The notes: a model not told the origin generated them from the letters alone. 64,000 bases of DNA from Bradyrhizobium diazoefficiens (GCF_016612535.1 NZ_JAENXS010000001.1:2753501-2817500); one strand, 5' to 3'; shown: positions 32,954 to 43,071, counted from the stretch's first letter. Numbers and translations: made by a program.

Positions 32954-35428
32954 TTGCCCCGCAACTTCGACACGCCCCTCCCGATCGACGCCGTGCTCGA
33001 CGATCTCTCGCGCACGTTGGAGACGCATAACGCCGCCGTCCTGGTGGCGCCACCGGGCGCCGGCAAGACCACGCGGGTGCCGCTGGCGCTGCTCGATGCA
33101 CCCTGGGCCAAGGCTAAGAAGATCATCGTGCTGGAGCCACGCCGCATCGCCGCCCGGGCCAGCGCGGACCGCATGGCCAAATCGCTCGGCGAGCGCGCTG
33201 GCGAGACCGTCGGCTATCGCGTCCGTTTCGGTTCGAGGATATCGCGCGCGACCCGCATTGAGGTCGTGACCGAAGGCATTTTCACCCGCCAGATCCTCGA
33301 CGATCCCGAACTCTCCGGCGTTGCCGCCATCCTGTTCGACGAATTCCACGAGCGTTCGCTCGATGCCGACATGGGCCTCGCGCTGGCGCGCGATGCGCAA
33401 CTTGGCTTGCGCGAGGATCTGCGCATCCTGGTGATGTCGGCGACGCTCGATGGCGCGCGTGTCGCAAAGCTGCTCGGCGAGGCGCCCGTCGTCGAGAGCG
33501 AGGGCCGCGCATATCCGGTCGAGACACGCTATCTCGGACGCAAGGCGGACGCGCCGATCGAGCGGCAGATGGCGGATGCGATTGCATCCGCGCTGCGCGC
33601 CGATAGCGGTTCGGTGCTAGCGTTCCTGCCGGGCGCCGCCGAAATCCGCCGCACCCAGAATTTTCTGGCTGAGCGCGTGCAGGATGCTTCCATCGAGATC
33701 GTGCCGTTGTTCGGCGCGCTCGATGCCGCCGTGCAGGATCGCGCCATCGCGCCGGCGCCGAAAGGGTCGCGAAAAGTGGTGCTGGCGACTTCGATCGCCG
33801 AGACTTCGCTGACCATCGAAGGCGTGCGCATCGTGGTCGATTCCGGTCTCGCGCGCGTGCCGCGCTACGAGCCGGATATCGGGCTGACGCGGCTCGAGAC
33901 CGTACGAGTCTCGCGCGCGGCGGCGGATCAGCGCCGCGGCCGCGCCGGCCGTACCGAGCCCGGCGTCTGCTACCGGCTATGGGACGAGCCTCAGACGGCC
34001 TCGCTTGCGCCCTACACCCAGCCGGAGATCCTCAGCGCCGATCTGTCCTCGCTGGTGCTCGATCTTGCGCAATGGGGCGTCGCCGATCCGGCCGCCCTGT
34101 CGCTCCTGGATCCGCCGCCACAGCCCGCCTGGAAAGAGGCAAAAAGCCTGCTGTCCGAACTCAACGCGCTCGATGGTGACGGCCGCATCACCGCGGAGGG
34201 TAAGAGCCTGCGTGCGCTGGCGCTGCCGCCGCGGCTGGCGCGCATGATCGTGGATTCGCATCGCGTCGGCGCGGGCGAACAAGCGGCCGAGATCGCGGCC
34301 ATCCTCACCGAGCGCGGGCTCGGCGGCGACAGCGCCGATCTCGAGCACAGGCGCGACCAGTTCCGCCGCGACCGTTCGCCGCGGGCGGCGAGCGCGCGCG
34401 ACCTGGCGCGGCGCTGGGCGTCGCAGGTCGCAGCATCCGAGAAGGCGGTTCAGCAGGAGGATCTCTCGACCGGGCTGATGCTGGCCTATGCCTTCCCGGA
34501 TCGCGTCGCGCGCAACCGCGGCAATGGCAGTTTCGTGCTCGCCAACGGCCGCGGCGCCGCTGTCGAGCAGACCTCTTCGCTCGCCCGCGCGCCCTACATC
34601 GCGATCGGCGAGATGACGGGCACGGCCGCGAGTGGTCGCATCCTGCTCGCCGCGCAAATCGCCGAAGATGACATCGAGCGGCATTTCGCCGAGCACATCG
34701 AGAGCGTCGACGAGATATCCTTCGATCGCGGCGCGATGGCGCTGCGCGCGCGGCGCAAGCGCGTGCTGCATGCGATCACGCTGTCCGAGGCGACGCTTGC
34801 GGTGTCGCCCTCGGAGGACACCGCGCGCATTTTTGCCGACGGACTGATCGCTGCCGGGCTCGACCGGCTGCCCTGGTCGAAGGCTGCAAAGCAATGGCGC
34901 GATCGTGTGATGTTTTTGCGAAAGGCCGAAGGCGATAGCTGGCCCGATCTGTCGGACAACGGGCTGATCGCGCGGCGCGACGACTGGCTGGTGCCGGCGC
35001 TCTACGACAAGATCGCGCTGAAGGACATTTCCGCCGGCGATCTCTCCGACGCGCTGATGGCGCTGCTGCCCTGGGAGATGCGCGCGCGGCTCGAGCGCGA
35101 GGCGCCGACGCATTTCGAAGCGCCGACCGGAAGCGTGCTCGCGATCGACTATGAGGCCGAGCAGGGGCCCACCATCGCGGTGCGGCTCCAGGAATTGTTC
35201 GGCCTCAATACCCATCCGTCGATTGCCGCGGGCAAGGTGCCGTTGGTGCTGGAACTGCTGTCCCCGGCGCAGCGCCCGGTGCAGGTGACGCGCGATCTCC
35301 CCGGCTTCTGGCGCGGCAGCTACAGTGCGGTGCGATCCGAAATGCGCGGCCGCTACCCACGCCATCCCTGGCCGGATGATCCGGCAAATGCGCTGCCGAC
35401 CCGGCGCGTGAAGCCGCGGGGCACCTAA
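32954..35428 (+). CDS. hrpB: ATP-dependent helicase HrpB
   Basis: DExH-box helicase of 824 aa, HrpB type. Motif I is APPGAGKTTRVPL (about 33-45), motif II DEFHERSLDADMGL, motif III MSATLDG, and motif VI region RRGRAGRTEPGVCYRLW. The C-terminal half contains the HrpB-specific domains ending in YPRHPWPDDPANALPTRR, the expected HrpB tail. The start is a TTG at 32954, just after a family B repeat pair; GTGGATAGG upstream is a weak ribosome-binding site. The role in these bacteria is not established. Confidence 0.93.
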   Translation: MPRNFDTPLPIDAVLDDLSRTLETHNAAVLVAPPGAGKTTRVPLALLDAPWAKAKKIIVLEPRRIAARASADRMAKSLGERAGETVGYRVRFGSRISRATRIEVVTEGIFTRQILDDPELSGVAAILFDEFHERSLDADMGLALARDAQLGLREDLRILVMSATLDGARVAKLLGEAPVVESEGRAYPVETRYLGRKADAPIERQMADAIASALRADSGSVLAFLPGAAEIRRTQNFLAERVQDASIEIVPLFGALDAAVQDRAIAPAPKGSRKVVLATSIAETSLTIEGVRIVVDSGLARVPRYEPDIGLTRLETVRVSRAAADQRRGRAGRTEPGVCYRLWDEPQTASLAPYTQPEILSADLSSLVLDLAQWGVADPAALSLLDPPPQPAWKEAKSLLSELNALDGDGRITAEGKSLRALALPPRLARMIVDSHRVGAGEQAAEIAAILTERGLGGDSADLEHRRDQFRRDRSPRAASARDLARRWASQVAASEKAVQQEDLSTGLMLAYAFPDRVARNRGNGSFVLANGRGAAVEQTSSLARAPYIAIGEMTGTAASGRILLAAQIAEDDIERHFAEHIESVDEISFDRGAMALRARRKRVLHAITLSEATLAVSPSEDTARIFADGLIAAGLDRLPWSKAAKQWRDRVMFLRKAEGDSWPDLSDNGLIARRDDWLVPALYDKIALKDISAGDLSDALMALLPWEMRARLEREAPTHFEAPTGSVLAIDYEAEQGPTIAVRLQELFGLNTHPSIAAGKVPLVLELLSPAQRPVQVTRDLPGFWRGSYSAVRSEMRGRYPRHPWPDDPANALPTRRVKPRGT

Positions 35429-35553
35429 GAGCCACGAACGCGCATTAACCGTTCGCTCATCCTTTTGGTCAAAATAGCACCGTTCCGACGGCGGCTTCGC
35501 TCGCCGAGAGGCGTGTCGCGTGGTGAAATGAGCCTTCGGTTCCGAGTGGTGTC

Positions 35554-36066
35554 ATGCGTAACATAATGATCTTCGCGGCCATCCTGATCGGGCTCGGTAC
35601 CTTCATGGCACAGATGGCGGACAGGATGAGTTCGGCCTCCGCGACATCAGTGCCGCGCACGACGGTCGCGGTTGCGACCACGGCGCCGGCCAGCGGCCGT
35701 ACGGTCAGTATTCCCCGCGATGGCCGCGGCCATTTCCAGACCGAGGGCCGCGTCGATGGCCAGCGCCTCGGCTTCATGGTCGACACCGGCGCCTCCGTGG
35801 TCGCGCTGAACGAGTCCTCGGCCGCACGCTTCGGCCTGCGCCCCTCGCGCAGCGATTATAACGCCACCGTCTCCACCGCCAACGGCACCATCAAGGCCGC
35901 GCACGCCCGCATCGCCATGCTCGATGTCGGCGGCCTCGTCGTGCGCGACGTCGATGCCATGGTGCTGCCGGACGAGGCGCTGTCGGAGAACCTGCTCGGC
36001 CTCTCCTTCCTGTCCCGCCTGAGGCGTTTTGAGTACGCCAACGGCCAGATGGTGCTGGAGCAGTAG
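35554..36066 (+). CDS. retropepsin-like aspartic protease, membrane-anchored
   Basis: Protein of 170 aa of the clan AA (TIGR02281-type) aspartic proteases. An N-terminal hydrophobic anchor (residues 4-20) precedes a low-complexity linker. The catalytic motif GFMVDTGASVVALNES contains Asp77-Thr-Gly, and the hydrophobic flap-like and LLGLSFLSRL regions follow. As in viral retropepsins it would act as a homodimer, on the periplasmic side of the membrane. The substrate is unknown. Confidence 0.82.
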   Translation: MRNIMIFAAILIGLGTFMAQMADRMSSASATSVPRTTVAVATTAPASGRTVSIPRDGRGHFQTEGRVDGQRLGFMVDTGASVVALNESSAARFGLRPSRSDYNATVSTANGTIKAAHARIAMLDVGGLVVRDVDAMVLPDEALSENLLGLSFLSRLRRFEYANGQMVLEQ

Positions 36067-36248
36067 ATCCGAACCGATTGCGGCCGGATAGATTTCCAAA
36101 TTGGTCTGGTCAGGCCGGTGGCAGGTAAGGTTTATCCGTTACCAAACTGCCGCAATTATAAGCCATAAGCTGCCATTCCCGCCTTCCGCTGTGGCCCGGC
36201 ATTCGCTAAGGCTGCATCAAATCCGGCCCATTTCACGAGACCGTCTCA

Positions 36249-37748
36249 ATGTTCCCCAAGCCGAAATCCGTATTGTTGCCCAACACCTACGCCTTCGAAT
36301 CCGAGCCCATGGTGAAGGCCACGGGTTTCCGCGAATACGACGCGCGGTGGTTGTTCCAGACGGAAATCAACCTGATGGGTGTGCAGGCGCTCGGCATGGG
36401 GCTGGGGGCGCTGATCGCCGAGCTGGGAGTCAGCCAGGAGATCGTCACTGGCCACGATTTCCGCGGCTATTCGGCCTCGATCAAATACGCGCTGATCTCC
36501 GGCCTGATGGCGGCGGGCTGCAAGGTGCATGACATCGGGCTTGCGGTGACGCCGATGGCCTATTTCGCGCAGTTCGATCTCGACGTGCCCTGCTGCGCCA
36601 TGGTCACCGCCTCGCACAACGACAATGGCTGGACCGGCGTGAAGATGGGCGCCAACCGTCCGCTGACCTTCGGCCCCGACGAGATGACGCGGCTGAAGGA
36701 GATCGTGCTCAACGCCGATTTCAAGAACAAGGCCGGCGGCTCCTACCAGTTCCACGAGAATTATCCGGCGCGCTACATCGCCGATCTCACCAATCGTCCG
36801 AAGCTCGAGCGCAAGCTCAAGGTCGTCGCCGCCTGCGGCAACGGCACGGCCGGCGCGTTCGCGCCGCAGGTGCTGGAGGCGATCGGCTGCGAGGTGATCC
36901 CGCTCGACACCGAGCTCGACCACACCTTCCCGAAATACAACCCGAATCCGGAAGACATGGAGATGCTGCACGCGATTCGCGACGCGGTGCTGCATCACAA
37001 GGCCGATGTCGGCCTCGGCTTCGACGGTGACGGCGACCGCTGCGGTGTCGTCGACAACACCGGCGAGGAGATCTTTGCCGACAAGGTCGGCGTGATGCTG
37101 GCGCGCGACATGTCGGCGATCCACAAGGACGCGCACTTCATCGTCGACGTGAAGTCGACCGGCCTGTTCGTCACCGATCCCGTGCTCCAGAAGCAGGGCG
37201 CCAAAACCGACTATTGGAAGACCGGCCATTCCTACATGAAGCGCCGCACCAACGAGACGGGCGCGCTCGCGGGCTTCGAGAAGTCCGGCCATTTCTTCTT
37301 TAACAAGCCATACGGCCGCGGCTATGACGACGGCCTGGTCTCGGCGCTCGCGATCTGCGACATGCTCGACCGCGCGCCCGGCAAGTCGATGGCCGATCTG
37401 AAGAACGCGTTGCCGAAGACTTGGTCGTCGCCGACGATGTCGCCGCATTGCGCCGACGAGGTCAAATATGGCGTCATCGATCAGGTGGTGAAGCACTTTG
37501 AAGGCTTGCAGGCGAAGGGCGCCAAGATCGGCGGCCAGGCGATCCGCGACCTCGTCACCGTCAATGGCGTGCGCGTCACGGTCGAGGACGGCAGCTGGGG
37601 CCTCGTGCGTGCCTCTTCGAACAAGCCGGAGCTCGTCGTGGTGGTCGAGAGCCCGGTCTCCGAGCAGCGCATGCACGACATGTTCGAGATGGTGAACAGC
37701 GTGCTGCGCACCCATCCCGAAGTCGGCGAGTACAATCAGAAGATCTGA
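36249..37748 (+). CDS. phosphomannomutase/phosphoglucomutase
   Basis: Alpha-D-phosphohexomutase of 499 aa converting mannose- or glucose-6-phosphate to the 1-phosphates. The phosphoserine Ser122 is in MVTASHNDNGWTGVK; the metal loop GFDGDGDRCG has Asp259, Asp261 and Asp263; the sugar-binding loop FEKSGHFFF (GEMSGH-type) and the C-terminal phosphate-binding RASSNKPEL are present. Together with ugd it can feed nucleotide-sugar synthesis. Preference for mannose or glucose cannot be read from the sequence, so no symbol is given. Confidence 0.92.
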   Translation: MFPKPKSVLLPNTYAFESEPMVKATGFREYDARWLFQTEINLMGVQALGMGLGALIAELGVSQEIVTGHDFRGYSASIKYALISGLMAAGCKVHDIGLAVTPMAYFAQFDLDVPCCAMVTASHNDNGWTGVKMGANRPLTFGPDEMTRLKEIVLNADFKNKAGGSYQFHENYPARYIADLTNRPKLERKLKVVAACGNGTAGAFAPQVLEAIGCEVIPLDTELDHTFPKYNPNPEDMEMLHAIRDAVLHHKADVGLGFDGDGDRCGVVDNTGEEIFADKVGVMLARDMSAIHKDAHFIVDVKSTGLFVTDPVLQKQGAKTDYWKTGHSYMKRRTNETGALAGFEKSGHFFFNKPYGRGYDDGLVSALAICDMLDRAPGKSMADLKNALPKTWSSPTMSPHCADEVKYGVIDQVVKHFEGLQAKGAKIGGQAIRDLVTVNGVRVTVEDGSWGLVRASSNKPELVVVVESPVSEQRMHDMFEMVNSVLRTHPEVGEYNQKI

Positions 37749-37776
37749 GCGCGGACGGCGAGAGACTTTCTCCGCC

Positions 37777-37864
37777 GTCATGCCTGGGCTTGTCCCGGGC
37801 ATCCACGCCTCTCCTCATGAGCGTATGCAAAGACGTGGATGGCCGGGACAAGCCCGGCCATGAC
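37777..37864. repeat. family B palindrome pair 2
   Basis: Left half ATGCCTGGG-CTTGT-CCCGGGCAT (GCCC type with one change), right half ATGGCCGGG-ACAAG-CCCGGCCAT (GGCC type), joined by ccacg...cgtgg. It lies between the convergent mutase and Lrp genes. Confidence 0.9.
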
Positions 37865-37900
37865 GATTGCCGAAGAAGCGTCGCGGTCCCTTGAGCAGCC

Positions 37901-38410
37901 CTAAGCCACCACCACCGCCGGGATCGGCAGCGCCGTGACCGACTTGATTTTCTCCATCGCGAAACGCGACGTGACATTCTTCAGCGGCACGGCGCTGATC
38001 AGCTTCTTGTAAAACACGTCATAGGCCTGCATGTCGGCGACCACGACGCGCAGCATGTAGTCGACGTCGCCGGCCATGCGATAGAACTCCATCACCTCGG
38101 GCATGGCGCTGACGGCTTCGGCGAACTTCTTGAGCCAGGCGTCGGAATGATCGGAGCTCTCCACCGAGACGAACACGGAGATGCCGAGCCCGATCTTGTT
38201 CTGATCGACCAGCGCCACCCGCTTCAGGATCACGCCGTCAGCCTCCAGGCGCTGGATGCGCTTCCAGCAGGGGGTCGAGGACAGCCCGACGCGGTCGCCG
38301 ATCTCGGCGACGGACAGGGAGGCATCCTCCTGGAGCACCATCAGGATCTTGCGATCGATGGCATCGAGGCGGCGGCTGGGCTCGGGGATGTGGACGACGG
38401 CATCGGTCAT
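37901..38410 (-). CDS. Lrp/AsnC family transcriptional regulator
   Basis: Regulator of 169 aa. The N-terminal helix-turn-helix includes LDAIDRKILMVLQEDASLSV and IGDRVGLSSTPCWKRIQRLE; the C-terminal RAM/AsnC ligand domain contains FYRMAGDVDYMLRVVVADM. Such proteins sense amino acids and often control their own gene and amino-acid metabolism. The ATG at 38410 begins the conserved protein; the longer frame to 38572 overlaps the region antisense to the PfkB gene end. No obvious target gene adjoins. Confidence 0.9.
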   Translation of the reverse strand: MTDAVVHIPEPSRRLDAIDRKILMVLQEDASLSVAEIGDRVGLSSTPCWKRIQRLEADGVILKRVALVDQNKIGLGISVFVSVESSDHSDAWLKKFAEAVSAMPEVMEFYRMAGDVDYMLRVVVADMQAYDVFYKKLISAVPLKNVTSRFAMEKIKSVTALPIPAVVVA

Positions 38411-38507
38411 TTGAAGAACTTTGTTCCAATATGATGGCTGCTTTTCCTCATATATAGAAAAATCTTCTCCCGCAAGTCCATAATCTCGGCGTGCCGGCAT
38501 CATGGCT

Positions 38508-39431
38508 CTAGAGGAGGTTGCGAAAAAATCCTTCAACTTCAACGCGTTGCGGGGCGGCTTGGCCACCGCCATGGCGGGTGCATTTCAAGGCTGCGGCGGC
38601 CGCGGCGAATCGCAGCGCCTGCCGCACGCCTCCGCCCTCGGCGAGCCGAAGCGTGAAGGCGCCGTGGAAGACATCGCCGGCGCCGAGCGTATCGACTGCC
38701 TGGACCGGAAAGGCCGGCGTCTCTTCCAGCGCGCCCGCCTCGTTCAGCCAGATCGTGCCGCGCGGGCCGCGGGTGGCGGCGAGGAAGGCCCGGGTCAGCC
38801 CGGCCAGCCGCTTCAACGCCTGGCCGTCGTCGGCGACGCCCGCCGTTTCCTGCACTTGCTCGCTGGCGAACAGCAGATGCGAAGCGGCCGTCAGCAGGCG
38901 GTCCGTGAGCGCCATCGCGCGATCGACACCGACGATGACAGGAATGCCGCGCCGGCGCGCCGCGGTGCAGAGATCGATTGCGAACGAGGCGCAGCGGCTC
39001 TCGACCAGCACCGTGTGGCAATCGGCCACAAGGTCGTCAGTGTCAGGCAGTTTCACGTTCCACAGAGCAGGATCGCGATGGATCGTGAGCGTCCGCTCGC
39101 CGGAGGGCTCGATCATGATCGCCGAGACCGGCGTCATCAACCCCGGCATGCGCACGATGTGCGTGGTGTCGATGCCCTCAGTGGCCATCCGTTCGAGCAT
39201 GAATCCGCTCGACGTCTCCTGCGCATCGCCCATCGGCCCCGCAAACGCAGCGCGGCCGCCGAGCCGGGTGATCGCAATCGCGGCATTGAGCGCGTTGCCG
39301 CCGCAAATCTCCGCAAGATGCGTGGCATTCGCCTTGCTGCCACGCTCCGGCACGGCCTCGACGCGAAAGGTGAGGTCACGCGCGGGAATGCCGATGCAGA
39401 GGATGCGCGGCGCGATCCCTGATGCAGCCAT
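38508..39431 (-). CDS. PfkB-family carbohydrate kinase
   Basis: Sugar kinase of 307 aa in the ribokinase/PfkB family. The N-terminal substrate motif is GGNALNAAIAITRLGGRAAF, and the C-terminal signature VDTLGAGDVFHGAF contains catalytic base Asp253 and the anion hole GAGD. Substrate (ribose, fructose, nucleoside or other) cannot be decided; Rhizobiales relatives are often annotated simply as sugar kinases. The ATG at 39431 is used; the continuing open frame to 39944 is antisense to nudC coding and rejected. It lies 8 bases downstream of nudC and is probably co-transcribed. Confidence 0.85.
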   Translation of the reverse strand: MAASGIAPRILCIGIPARDLTFRVEAVPERGSKANATHLAEICGGNALNAAIAITRLGGRAAFAGPMGDAQETSSGFMLERMATEGIDTTHIVRMPGLMTPVSAIMIEPSGERTLTIHRDPALWNVKLPDTDDLVADCHTVLVESRCASFAIDLCTAARRRGIPVIVGVDRAMALTDRLLTAASHLLFASEQVQETAGVADDGQALKRLAGLTRAFLAATRGPRGTIWLNEAGALEETPAFPVQAVDTLGAGDVFHGAFTLRLAEGGGVRQALRFAAAAAALKCTRHGGGQAAPQRVEVEGFFRNLL

Positions 39432-39439
39432 CGGCGGTC

Positions 39440-40378
39440 TCAGCTCTTGTCGTGCACCCAGCGGCCCAGCAGATGATGCGCAATGGCGAAGGGATGCGGG
39501 CCGGCGAGCCCGTCGGGATGCGTCCGCGTCAGCATCAGGGCCGCCTCCTCGCGCGTGAACCAGCGCGCGTCTTCCAGCTCGGAGTGATCGACGACGATGT
39601 CCTCGTTCAACGCCCGCGCGCTGCAGCCGATCATCAGCGACGACGGATAGGGCCAGGGCTGGGTCATGTAATATTGCACGTCGGTGCAGCCTATGCCGGA
39701 CTCTTCGAGGATCTCGCGGCGCACCGCGTCCTCGATGGTCTCGGCGGCCTCGACGAAGCCGGCGAGGCAGGAATACATGCCCGGCGGGAACTGTTTCTGG
39801 CGCCCGAGCAGGCATCTCTCGCCGGAGGAGACGTGCATGATCACGACCGGATCGGTGCGCGGAAAATGCTCCGCCTTGCAAGCAGGGCATTCGCGCTTCC
39901 AGCCGCCTTCCTTCATCGCGCTGCGGGTGCCGCAATTGGCGCAATAGCCGTGGCGCTGGTGCCAGCCGACCATCGATTTCGCCATCGCGATCGCCGAGAG
40001 CTCCTGCGGCGGGATCGCGCCCTGCATGGCCATGCCGCGCAGCTCGGTTACGGTGTAGTCGTCGCGACCGATCAGTTTCTCGGCCGCCGCCTGCGCGAGG
40101 CCCATGCCGAACATCGCGGCGCCGTCACGCAGGCCGAGGAAGATCGTGCCGGGATTGGCGCCGCATTTCAGCGCCTCGTCAATTGATAGCAGCGCGCGCG
40201 TCTTGTCGCCCTCGCGCTTCACCAAGAGCGAGTCGCGGTAGATGACATAGGCACGCGACGATGATTTCTGTTCCATTGCAAACAGTTTTTCGTCGTCGCG
40301 GCGCAGATGCGCGGCGCGATCGAGGACATTGGTGACGAAGGCCGGCTGCCCCAGCGGAAACGAGTCGAATGCTGACAT
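39440..40378 (-). CDS. nudC: NAD(+) diphosphatase (NADH pyrophosphatase, Nudix)
   Basis: NudC-type Nudix hydrolase of 312 aa, cleaving NAD(H) and removing NAD caps from RNA. It has a four-Cys zinc ribbon (YCANCGTRSA; RECPACKAEHFPR), a Nudix box (GFVEAAETIEDAVRREILEE then SGI) and the family-specific MTQPWPYPSSLM motif that distinguishes NudC. The ATG at 40378 is preferred to the TTG at 40393. It overlaps no gene but follows the HIT gene by 11 bases, suggesting a HIT-nudC-pfkB operon. Confidence 0.94.
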   Translation of the reverse strand: MSAFDSFPLGQPAFVTNVLDRAAHLRRDDEKLFAMEQKSSSRAYVIYRDSLLVKREGDKTRALLSIDEALKCGANPGTIFLGLRDGAAMFGMGLAQAAAEKLIGRDDYTVTELRGMAMQGAIPPQELSAIAMAKSMVGWHQRHGYCANCGTRSAMKEGGWKRECPACKAEHFPRTDPVVIMHVSSGERCLLGRQKQFPPGMYSCLAGFVEAAETIEDAVRREILEESGIGCTDVQYYMTQPWPYPSSLMIGCSARALNEDIVVDHSELEDARWFTREEAALMLTRTHPDGLAGPHPFAIAHHLLGRWVHDKS

Positions 40379-40389
40379 TTCTTGTTCTT

Positions 40390-40809
40390 TCAACCCAACC
40401 AGATTTTTCGGCGAAGTGCGCTGATGAAATTCTGAACCTCCGTGGCATCATGCGCCAAGGGCTTCATCACGCCCCACACCGGCCGCGGCCAGGCGGCGTC
40501 GCTGGTGCGGCGTGCGATGATGTGGACATGAAGCTGCGGCACGAGGTTGCCCAGCGCTGCGACATTGAGCTTGTCGCATTTGGTGATCTCTTTCAGCGCG
40601 CGCGAGACGCGGGAGATCTCGGTCATCAACTGCGCCTGCTCGACCTCGTCGAGATCGATGATCTCGACCGCATCGGAACGCCGCGGCACCAGCAGCAGCC
40701 AGGGATAATGGGCGTCTTTGATGACCAGCACCTTCGACAGCGGCAAATCGCCGATGTCGATGGTGTCCTCTTTCAGGCGGGAGTGCAGCGACCAGGCGGG
40801 ATCGGACAT
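40390..40809 (-). CDS. HIT family nucleotide-binding protein
   Basis: Histidine-triad-type hydrolase of 139 aa. The active-site strand reads NLVPQLHVHIIARR: two of the triad histidines are present while the third position is Ile, a form shared, as I recall, by this alphaproteobacterial subgroup (ending WPRPVWGVMKPL). It would hydrolyse AMP-linked or dinucleoside compounds. The ATG at 40809 gives the conserved start; an in-frame ATG at 40845 lies within a worn repeat. It is the first gene of the apparent HIT-nudC-pfkB operon. Confidence 0.85.
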   Translation of the reverse strand: MSDPAWSLHSRLKEDTIDIGDLPLSKVLVIKDAHYPWLLLVPRRSDAVEIIDLDEVEQAQLMTEISRVSRALKEITKCDKLNVAALGNLVPQLHVHIIARRTSDAAWPRPVWGVMKPLAHDATEVQNFISALRRKIWLG

Positions 40810-40840
40810 ATGCGGTTCCGGATTGAGACTTGAGGGCTTC

Positions 40841-40926
40841 GTCATGGCAGGGCTCGATCGGCCATCCACACCCCCTCTTTGTCTCCACATTAAGGGCGCC
40901 GATCGCCGGAACAAGCCCGGGTAACG
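40841..40926. repeat. degraded family B palindrome pair
   Basis: GTCATGGCAGGGCTCGATCG then GCCATCCACA on the left and GGAACAAGCCCGGGTAACGG on the right are recognisable, diverged halves of a family B pair, lying between the HIT gene and the SRP RNA gene. Confidence 0.55.
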
Positions 40927-41009
40927 GCAAGTATGGCTGCCATCCGCAGGCTGGCACGGCAAATAGTCTACCCGCTTGCTTTCCCGCCCTTTTGGCCCCA
41001 AATAGGGAC

Positions 41010-41107
41010 CGGGAGATTGGCGGTGGACGAGCCACTCGCCAACCGGGTCAGGTCCGGAAGGAAGCAGCCCTAACGAGGTCCGGATCGGGTCGCTCGTCAG
41101 TCTCCTA
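41010..41107 (+). ncRNA. ffs: signal recognition particle 4.5S RNA
   Basis: Small bacterial SRP RNA of about 98 nt. The conserved apical loop GGTCAGGTCCGGAAGGAAGC (41046-41065) followed by AGCCCTAACG is diagnostic, and the ends GGGAGA and TCTCC pair to close the hairpin. It binds Ffh for co-translational membrane targeting. Location just upstream of dnaX is usual in alphaproteobacteria. A T-rich run (41108-41116, CTTGTTTTTC) after it may terminate it. Exact ends are estimates. Confidence 0.93.
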
Positions 41108-41203
41108 CTTGTTTTTCCGAGCGAATTGCGCCGGCGGGCTTCCCGCCAGCGTGCTCCTTTCCGCAAACCGCCGGCCGAGAGAGATTTCATTGCGGATCGA
41201 CCG

Positions 41204-43045
41204 ATGACCGACGCTGGCGCCCCTCCCAATCACGACAGCGCCGGCCGGGCCGCCAACACGCCTTACCGGGTTCTGGCGCGCAAATACCGCCCCTCCAGCT
41301 TCGACGATCTGATCGGCCAGGAGGCCGTGGTCCGCACCGTCTCCAATGCGTTCGAGACCGGGCGGATTCCGCAGGCCTGGATCCTCACCGGCGTCCGCGG
41401 TGTCGGCAAGACCACCACCGCGCGTATCCTCGCCCGTGCGCTCAACTACGAGATGCCGGATGGTTCGGTGAAGGGGCCGACCATCCACATGCCGACACTG
41501 GGCGTGCATTGCCAGGCGATCATGGAAAGCCGGCACATGGACGTGCTGGAGATGGACGCCGCGTCCCACACCGGCGTCGACGATGTCCGCCAGATCAATG
41601 ACAGCGTGCGCTATGCGCCGGCGAGTGCCCGCTACAAGGTCTACATCATCGACGAAGTCCATATGCTGTCGACGGCGGCGTTTAATGCCTTCCTGAAGAC
41701 GCTGGAGGAGCCGCCGGAGCACGCCAAATTCGTGTTCGCCACGACGGAGATTCGTAAGGTTCCAGTCACGGTGTTGTCGCGCTGCCAGCGGTTTGATCTC
41801 CGCCGCGTCGAGGCCGACGTGCTGATGAAGCACCTCGCCAATATCGCGGCGAAGGAGAATGTCGAGATCGAGCCCGAGGCGCTCGGCATCATCGCGCGCG
41901 CGGCGGAAGGCTCGGTGCGTGATTCGCTGTCGCTGCTCGACCAGGCGATCGCCCATGCGGCCGGCGCCGTGAAGGCCGACGCGGTCAGGCAGATGCTGGG
42001 GCTCGCCGACCGGACTCGCGTCATCGACCTCTTCGATTCGCTGGCGCGCGGCGACATCGCGAGCGCCTTCAAGGAATTCCGCGACCAGTACGATGTCGGC
42101 GCCGATCCCATCGTCGTGCTCTCGGACCTCGCTGAATTCGTCAACTTCGTCACCCGCGTGAAGATCGTGCCGGCGACCGCCGACAATGTCGCCTATGGCG
42201 AGACCGAGCGGGTGCGGGCGCGGGATTTCGCCTCGAAGATCTCGATGCGCGTGCTGTCGCGGATGTGGCAGATGCTGCTCAAGGGCATCACCGAGGTGCA
42301 GGCCGCGACGCGGCCCGCTGCGGCCGCCGAGATGGTGCTGGTGCGCATCGCCTATGTCGCCGACCTGCCGACGCCGGACGAAGCGATCAAGATGCTGGAG
42401 CAGAACGGCGGCGGTTCGCCGGTCGTGAGTGGCGGCAGTGCTGCGCGCAGCAGCGCGCCGGCCGCGCCGATGGCCTCTGCATCGCCAGTTGCTTCAGCTC
42501 AGCCTGTTCGCATGCCGACATCGTCGCCGACCGCGTTCGGCGGCGGTGCCCGGCCGCAGATGGCCGCGCCCGCGCCGGATCCGCAAGCGGTCGCACCCCA
42601 GCTGCGCATCACGAGCTTCACCCAGCTCGTCGCGCTTGCCGGCCAGAAGCGCGACCTCATGACCAAGGGCGCGCTCGAAGGCGACATGCGGCTTGTCCGT
42701 TTCGAGGAGGGCCGGCTGGAAGTTGCGCTCGAGCCCAACGCGTCCAAGTCCATGATCTCCGAGCTGGCGCGCAAGTTCGAGCTGTGGACCGGCCGCCGCT
42801 GGACCATCGTTGTTTCCAACGAGCAGGGCCAGGCGACGCTGCGCTCGGTGAACCAGGCCGCCAAGCAGGAACACGCACGGTCCGCCGAGGCCGATCCGCG
42901 GGTGCAGGAGGTGCTCTCGCGCTTCCCCGGCGCGAAGGTCGTCGAGGTCCGCAGGCTTGCCCCCGAGACGCCGGAATCCAATATTAACGCTGACTACGGC
43001 TCTGACGATCCGCCCGACGGTTCCGACGCCGACGACGATCTCTGA
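41204..43045 (+). CDS. dnaX: DNA polymerase III subunit gamma/tau
   Basis: Clamp-loader subunit of 613 aa. The start [11 protein letters not shown] leads into [20 protein letters not shown]; the P-loop GVRGVGKT is at 63-70; Walker [11 protein letters not shown] and the SRC motif [12 protein letters not shown] follow. The zinc module has only one cysteine ([10 protein letters not shown]) instead of four, as in other Rhizobiales I recall. A Pro/Ala/Ser-rich linker (about 420-490) precedes the tau-type C-terminal domain ending in an acidic tail. A gamma form by frameshifting was not identified. Confidence 0.95.
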   Translation: MTDAGAPPNHDSAGRAANTPYRVLARKYRPSSFDDLIGQEAVVRTVSNAFETGRIPQAWILTGVRGVGKTTTARILARALNYEMPDGSVKGPTIHMPTLGVHCQAIMESRHMDVLEMDAASHTGVDDVRQINDSVRYAPASARYKVYIIDEVHMLSTAAFNAFLKTLEEPPEHAKFVFATTEIRKVPVTVLSRCQRFDLRRVEADVLMKHLANIAAKENVEIEPEALGIIARAAEGSVRDSLSLLDQAIAHAAGAVKADAVRQMLGLADRTRVIDLFDSLARGDIASAFKEFRDQYDVGADPIVVLSDLAEFVNFVTRVKIVPATADNVAYGETERVRARDFASKISMRVLSRMWQMLLKGITEVQAATRPAAAAEMVLVRIAYVADLPTPDEAIKMLEQNGGGSPVVSGGSAARSSAPAAPMASASPVASAQPVRMPTSSPTAFGGGARPQMAAPAPDPQAVAPQLRITSFTQLVALAGQKRDLMTKGALEGDMRLVRFEEGRLEVALEPNASKSMISELARKFELWTGRRWTIVVSNEQGQATLRSVNQAAKQEHARSAEADPRVQEVLSRFPGAKVVEVRRLAPETPESNINADYGSDDPPDGSDADDDL

Positions 43046-43071
43046 GCCAACCTTTCCAAGGACGAACACCC

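Noticed and set aside
39432-39944. N-terminal extension of the PfkB kinase to 478 codons
   Set aside because: The extension is antisense-frame sequence within nudC, and the kinase has a normal N-terminus at 39431.
40520-40560. Loss of the third His in the HIT triad as evidence of inactivity
   Set aside because: LHVHIIAR with Ile at that place appears to be the normal form of this alphaproteobacterial subgroup.
41440-41580. Missing zinc-ligand cysteines in DnaX as a novelty
   Set aside because: The reduced module (one Cys in [10 protein letters not shown]) is, as I recall, usual in Rhizobiales, so it is noted in the feature only.
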